Shown: positions 22,301-23,992 of the stretch, in pieces
How the letters are laid out: the number at the start of each line of letters is the position of its first letter
Position numbering within the stretch: the first letter of the stretch is position 1
Assembly: GCA_964466385.1 (NCBI GenBank)
Contig: CAYXNM010000026.1
Span: 1-23,992 of the forward strand
DNA length: 23,992 nt
Source: UBA5972 sp964466385
GTDB lineage: Bacteria > Pseudomonadota > Alphaproteobacteria > Rhodobacterales > Rhodobacteraceae
Direction: 5' to 3'
Translations under genes and position numbers: made by a program
The notes under the pieces: model-generated
What the model was told of the DNA's origin: nothing
The model's input: the letters and a program-made list of their open reading frames with translations, nothing else
Database searches by the model: none

Positions 22301-23992
22301 CTAAAGGTCGATCTCGATCACACCGTCTTTCCGTGCTGCGCGGGATTGACAAAGAATGACGGTGTCTTCGCGTTGTTTGTTGGAAAGAACGAAATCCCGG
22401 TGCTCGACCTCGCCCGCGATCACCCGGCACTTACAGACGCCGCAAATCCCGTCGGAGCATTTGACGTCGACCGCAATACCGTTTTCGATCAGGACATCGG
22501 TCGCGGATTTTTCCGCGGGAACAAATAACTCTCTGCCACTTTTTCGCAGCTTCAGCGTGAAGTCGAAGTTTTCATATTCCGGTTGCTCGGGCACCGAAAA
22601 ATATTCCATGTGCCGGTTGTCTTCGGGAAATCCCGCGGTCTCGGCGGCATCCAGAACCGCATTCATGAAGCGCTCGGGGCCGCAGGTATAGACATGATGC
22701 CCGACCTTGTAGCGCAGAATATCCTCCAGAAAGGCGCGCGTGCCCTTGTCTGAGAAATGGAAATGAACCCGGTCGCGCCATTGGACGGTTTGCAGATCCG
22801 CAAGAAACCCCGCGTCGGTTTCCCTGGAACAGGAGTAGTGGAGTTCAAATGCGGCGCCGGATGTCGCCAGATGGTGCGCCATCGCGATCATCGGCGTAAC
22901 CCCGATGCCCCCGCCCATGAGAAACGTTTTTCGCGCGGGCAATGTCAGTTCAAAATGGTTGCGCGGGAACGAGACGAAAACCATGCGCCCTTCCTGGAAT
23001 ACCCGCGCCATCAGCGCTGAACCGCCCCGGCCTTCGTCCTCTCGCAGAACGGCAATCTGGTATTTGGAGCGATCGGCAGGATCACCGGACAGGGAAAACT
23101 GGCGAAAGAACTCCGGTGCGACCACAACGTCGATATGGGCCCCGGCGGTAAAGGGGGGCAGATCGGACCCGTCCGGTCTGGCAAACTCGTATTTCGTGAT
23201 CCGGGGGGTCATCTGCGCGACCTTGCGCAGCACCAGACGCAAGACGGGCGCTGCGCCCTGATCGGCGGAATAAACGTGTTCGGGGGGCAGCCCGGCCAAG
23301 CGGCGCTTCTGGTGTTCGTCCGCCGGGATCATGGCGCGGTAGGCTTTGATGCCTTCCTCGCGGTTCGCCGGGTACGGCCACGCATGGGGCGGGGGGGCAA
23401 GCGGCGCCGGGTAGACCGCCAGTGTCTGGTCGCCATATTGCAAGTCAAGGTTCCGCGAAAGCGCGCGCATGTTCACCGGATGGTCGGAAGGGCGGTAGGG
23501 GCCCTCATCGGTCATTTCCAGATCCCACCACCATTTCTTGACAGGATTGATTTCGCCCTTCCCCAAAAGATCATCCAGCCGCGCCAGCATAGGTGCAGCG
23601 ACGGGCGCCTTCATGGCGGCAAGACGGAAAGGGCGTTCGGCAAAGATGCCTTCCAGGTTCCACGGGCAGGTTTTCATGCAACGCCCGCACATCGCGCCGT
23701 TCTTCTGAGCGACCCGGTAGGTTGTGCATTTCTGGCTGTCGGATTTCCAGATTTCATACCCGTTGAACATCAGTTTAGGGCCGGCCGTAATTGCGCCCGA
23801 GGGGCATTCGCGTGCGCATTTGTTGCACGCCTCGCAAAACCGTTGCAGCCCGAAATCGATCGGTTTGTCGTGCGTCATCGGCATGTTCGTGGTGATAACA
23901 CCCGATTTCAGGCGCGGACCCAGAAAGGGGTTCAGGATCACTTCGCCAATGCGGCTGACCTCGCCCAGCCCCGAGAGCAACAGCAGCGGCGG
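22301..23992 (-). CDS. rdhA: self-sufficient reductive dehalogenase, C-terminal part (open at right edge)
   Basis: 563 residues are visible, open at the window edge. Visible residues 25-115 match the RdhA core: GPRLKSGVITTNMPM, DKPIDFGLQRFCEAC, then two [4Fe-4S] sites with cysteines 53, 56, 59, 63 (CxxCxxCxxxCP) and 89, 102, 105, 109. A linker with WWWDLE and RPSDHPVNMR follows. Residues about 250-470 form an FMN/NAD(P)H reductase (RQFSLSGDP, MGGGIGVTPMIAM, YTCGPERFMNAV), and residues about 480-563 a plant-type [2Fe-2S] domain with Cys512, 517, 520 and 548. This is the catabolic self-sufficient class: electrons pass NAD(P)H, FMN, [2Fe-2S], [4Fe-4S], cobalamin to an organohalide. The corrinoid domain and any Tat signal lie outside. 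It converges on DUF3572 with a 50-bp gap. Confidence 0.93.
   Translation of the reverse strand, partial: PPLLLLSGLGEVSRIGEVILNPFLGPRLKSGVITTNMPMTHDKPIDFGLQRFCEACNKCARECPSGAITAGPKLMFNGYEIWKSDSQKCTTYRVAQKNGAMCGRCMKTCPWNLEGIFAERPFRLAAMKAPVAAPMLARLDDLLGKGEINPVKKWWWDLEMTDEGPYRPSDHPVNMRALSRNLDLQYGDQTLAVYPAPLAPPPHAWPYPANREEGIKAYRAMIPADEHQKRRLAGLPPEHVYSADQGAAPVLRLVLRKVAQMTPRITKYEFARPDGSDLPPFTAGAHIDVVVAPEFFRQFSLSGDPADRSKYQIAVLREDEGRGGSALMARVFQEGRMVFVSFPRNHFELTLPARKTFLMGGGIGVTPMIAMAHHLATSGAAFELHYSCSRETDAGFLADLQTVQWRDRVHFHFSDKGTRAFLEDILRYKVGHHVYTCGPERFMNAVLDAAETAGFPEDNRHMEYFSVPEQPEYENFDFTLKLRKSGRELFVPAEKSATDVLIENGIAVDVKCSDGICGVCKCRVIAGEVEHRDFVLSNKQREDTVILCQSRAARKDGVIEIDL

Noticed and set aside
1..23992. 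Search for tRNA, rRNA, CRISPR arrays, transposases, integrases and phage genes
   Set aside because: No cloverleaf-like, regularly spaced repeat or recombinase signature was seen by eye; a covariance-model scan would be the decisive test.

Overview
The window looks like chromosomal DNA of a marine alphaproteobacterium, most likely a Rhodobacterales (roseobacter-type) species. The reasons are the high G+C and dense packing, a TauR-Xsc-Pta sulfonate module, a carnitine-to-betaine operon with a fused dehydrogenase/thioesterase, a PleD/DUF3572 divergent pair, an orphan ImuA-like gene with an alphaproteobacterial LexA box (GTTC-N7-GTTC), and a self-sufficient reductive dehalogenase of the kind known from marine Rhodobacteraceae. 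I saw no rRNA, tRNA, CRISPR array, transposase or phage gene.

Layout. 74-2312 (minus): GNAT acetyltransferase, TerB/J-domain co-chaperone-like protein and an endonuclease/exonuclease/phosphatase-fold protein; the last two are coupled by a TGATG overlap. 2418-3371 (plus): HSL-type alpha/beta hydrolase. 3361-4020 (minus): orphan ImuA/RecA-like protein behind a LexA box. 4124-8369: carnitine catabolism, with a GlxA/CdhR-type AraC regulator divergent from BKACE (cdhC), L-carnitine dehydrogenase fused to betainyl-CoA thioesterase (lcdH), and an SDR. Carnitine is oxidised to 3-dehydrocarnitine, cleaved with acetyl-CoA to betainyl-CoA plus acetoacetate, and betainyl-CoA is hydrolysed to glycine betaine. 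8388-10344: an XRE regulator divergent from a membrane fatty-acid desaturase, with an operator-like repeat cluster between them. 10419-12076: an EamA transporter, a gene-poor stretch with a rhizobial-type palindromic element, and a small secreted DUF2147-like protein.

12127-16486 (minus): tauR, xsc and pta. Sulfoacetaldehyde is converted to acetyl phosphate plus sulfite, then to acetyl-CoA. Two CTGGAC direct repeats lie just before xsc. The taurine transporter and transaminase are not in the window. 16487-16855 has no gene but holds a run of four hairpins. 16856-18011 (minus): a NUDIX hydrolase and a DUF983 membrane protein. 18177-20201 (plus): a four-EF-hand secreted protein, an ECF sigma factor, a one-TM probable anti-sigma factor and a CnrX/CpxP-like periplasmic sensor. 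This looks like a complete envelope or metal-sensing circuit. 20460-22250: PleD diguanylate cyclase divergent from DUF3572.

22301 to the right edge (minus): the C-terminal 563 residues of a reductive dehalogenase, comprising two [4Fe-4S] motifs, an FMN/NAD(P)H reductase and a [2Fe-2S] ferredoxin domain. The corrinoid-binding part lies beyond the window.

The most interesting items are the self-sufficient reductive dehalogenase, the SOS-boxed orphan ImuA-like protein, the TauR operator pair, the EF-hand/ECF/anti-sigma/sensor cluster and the unexplained hairpin array.
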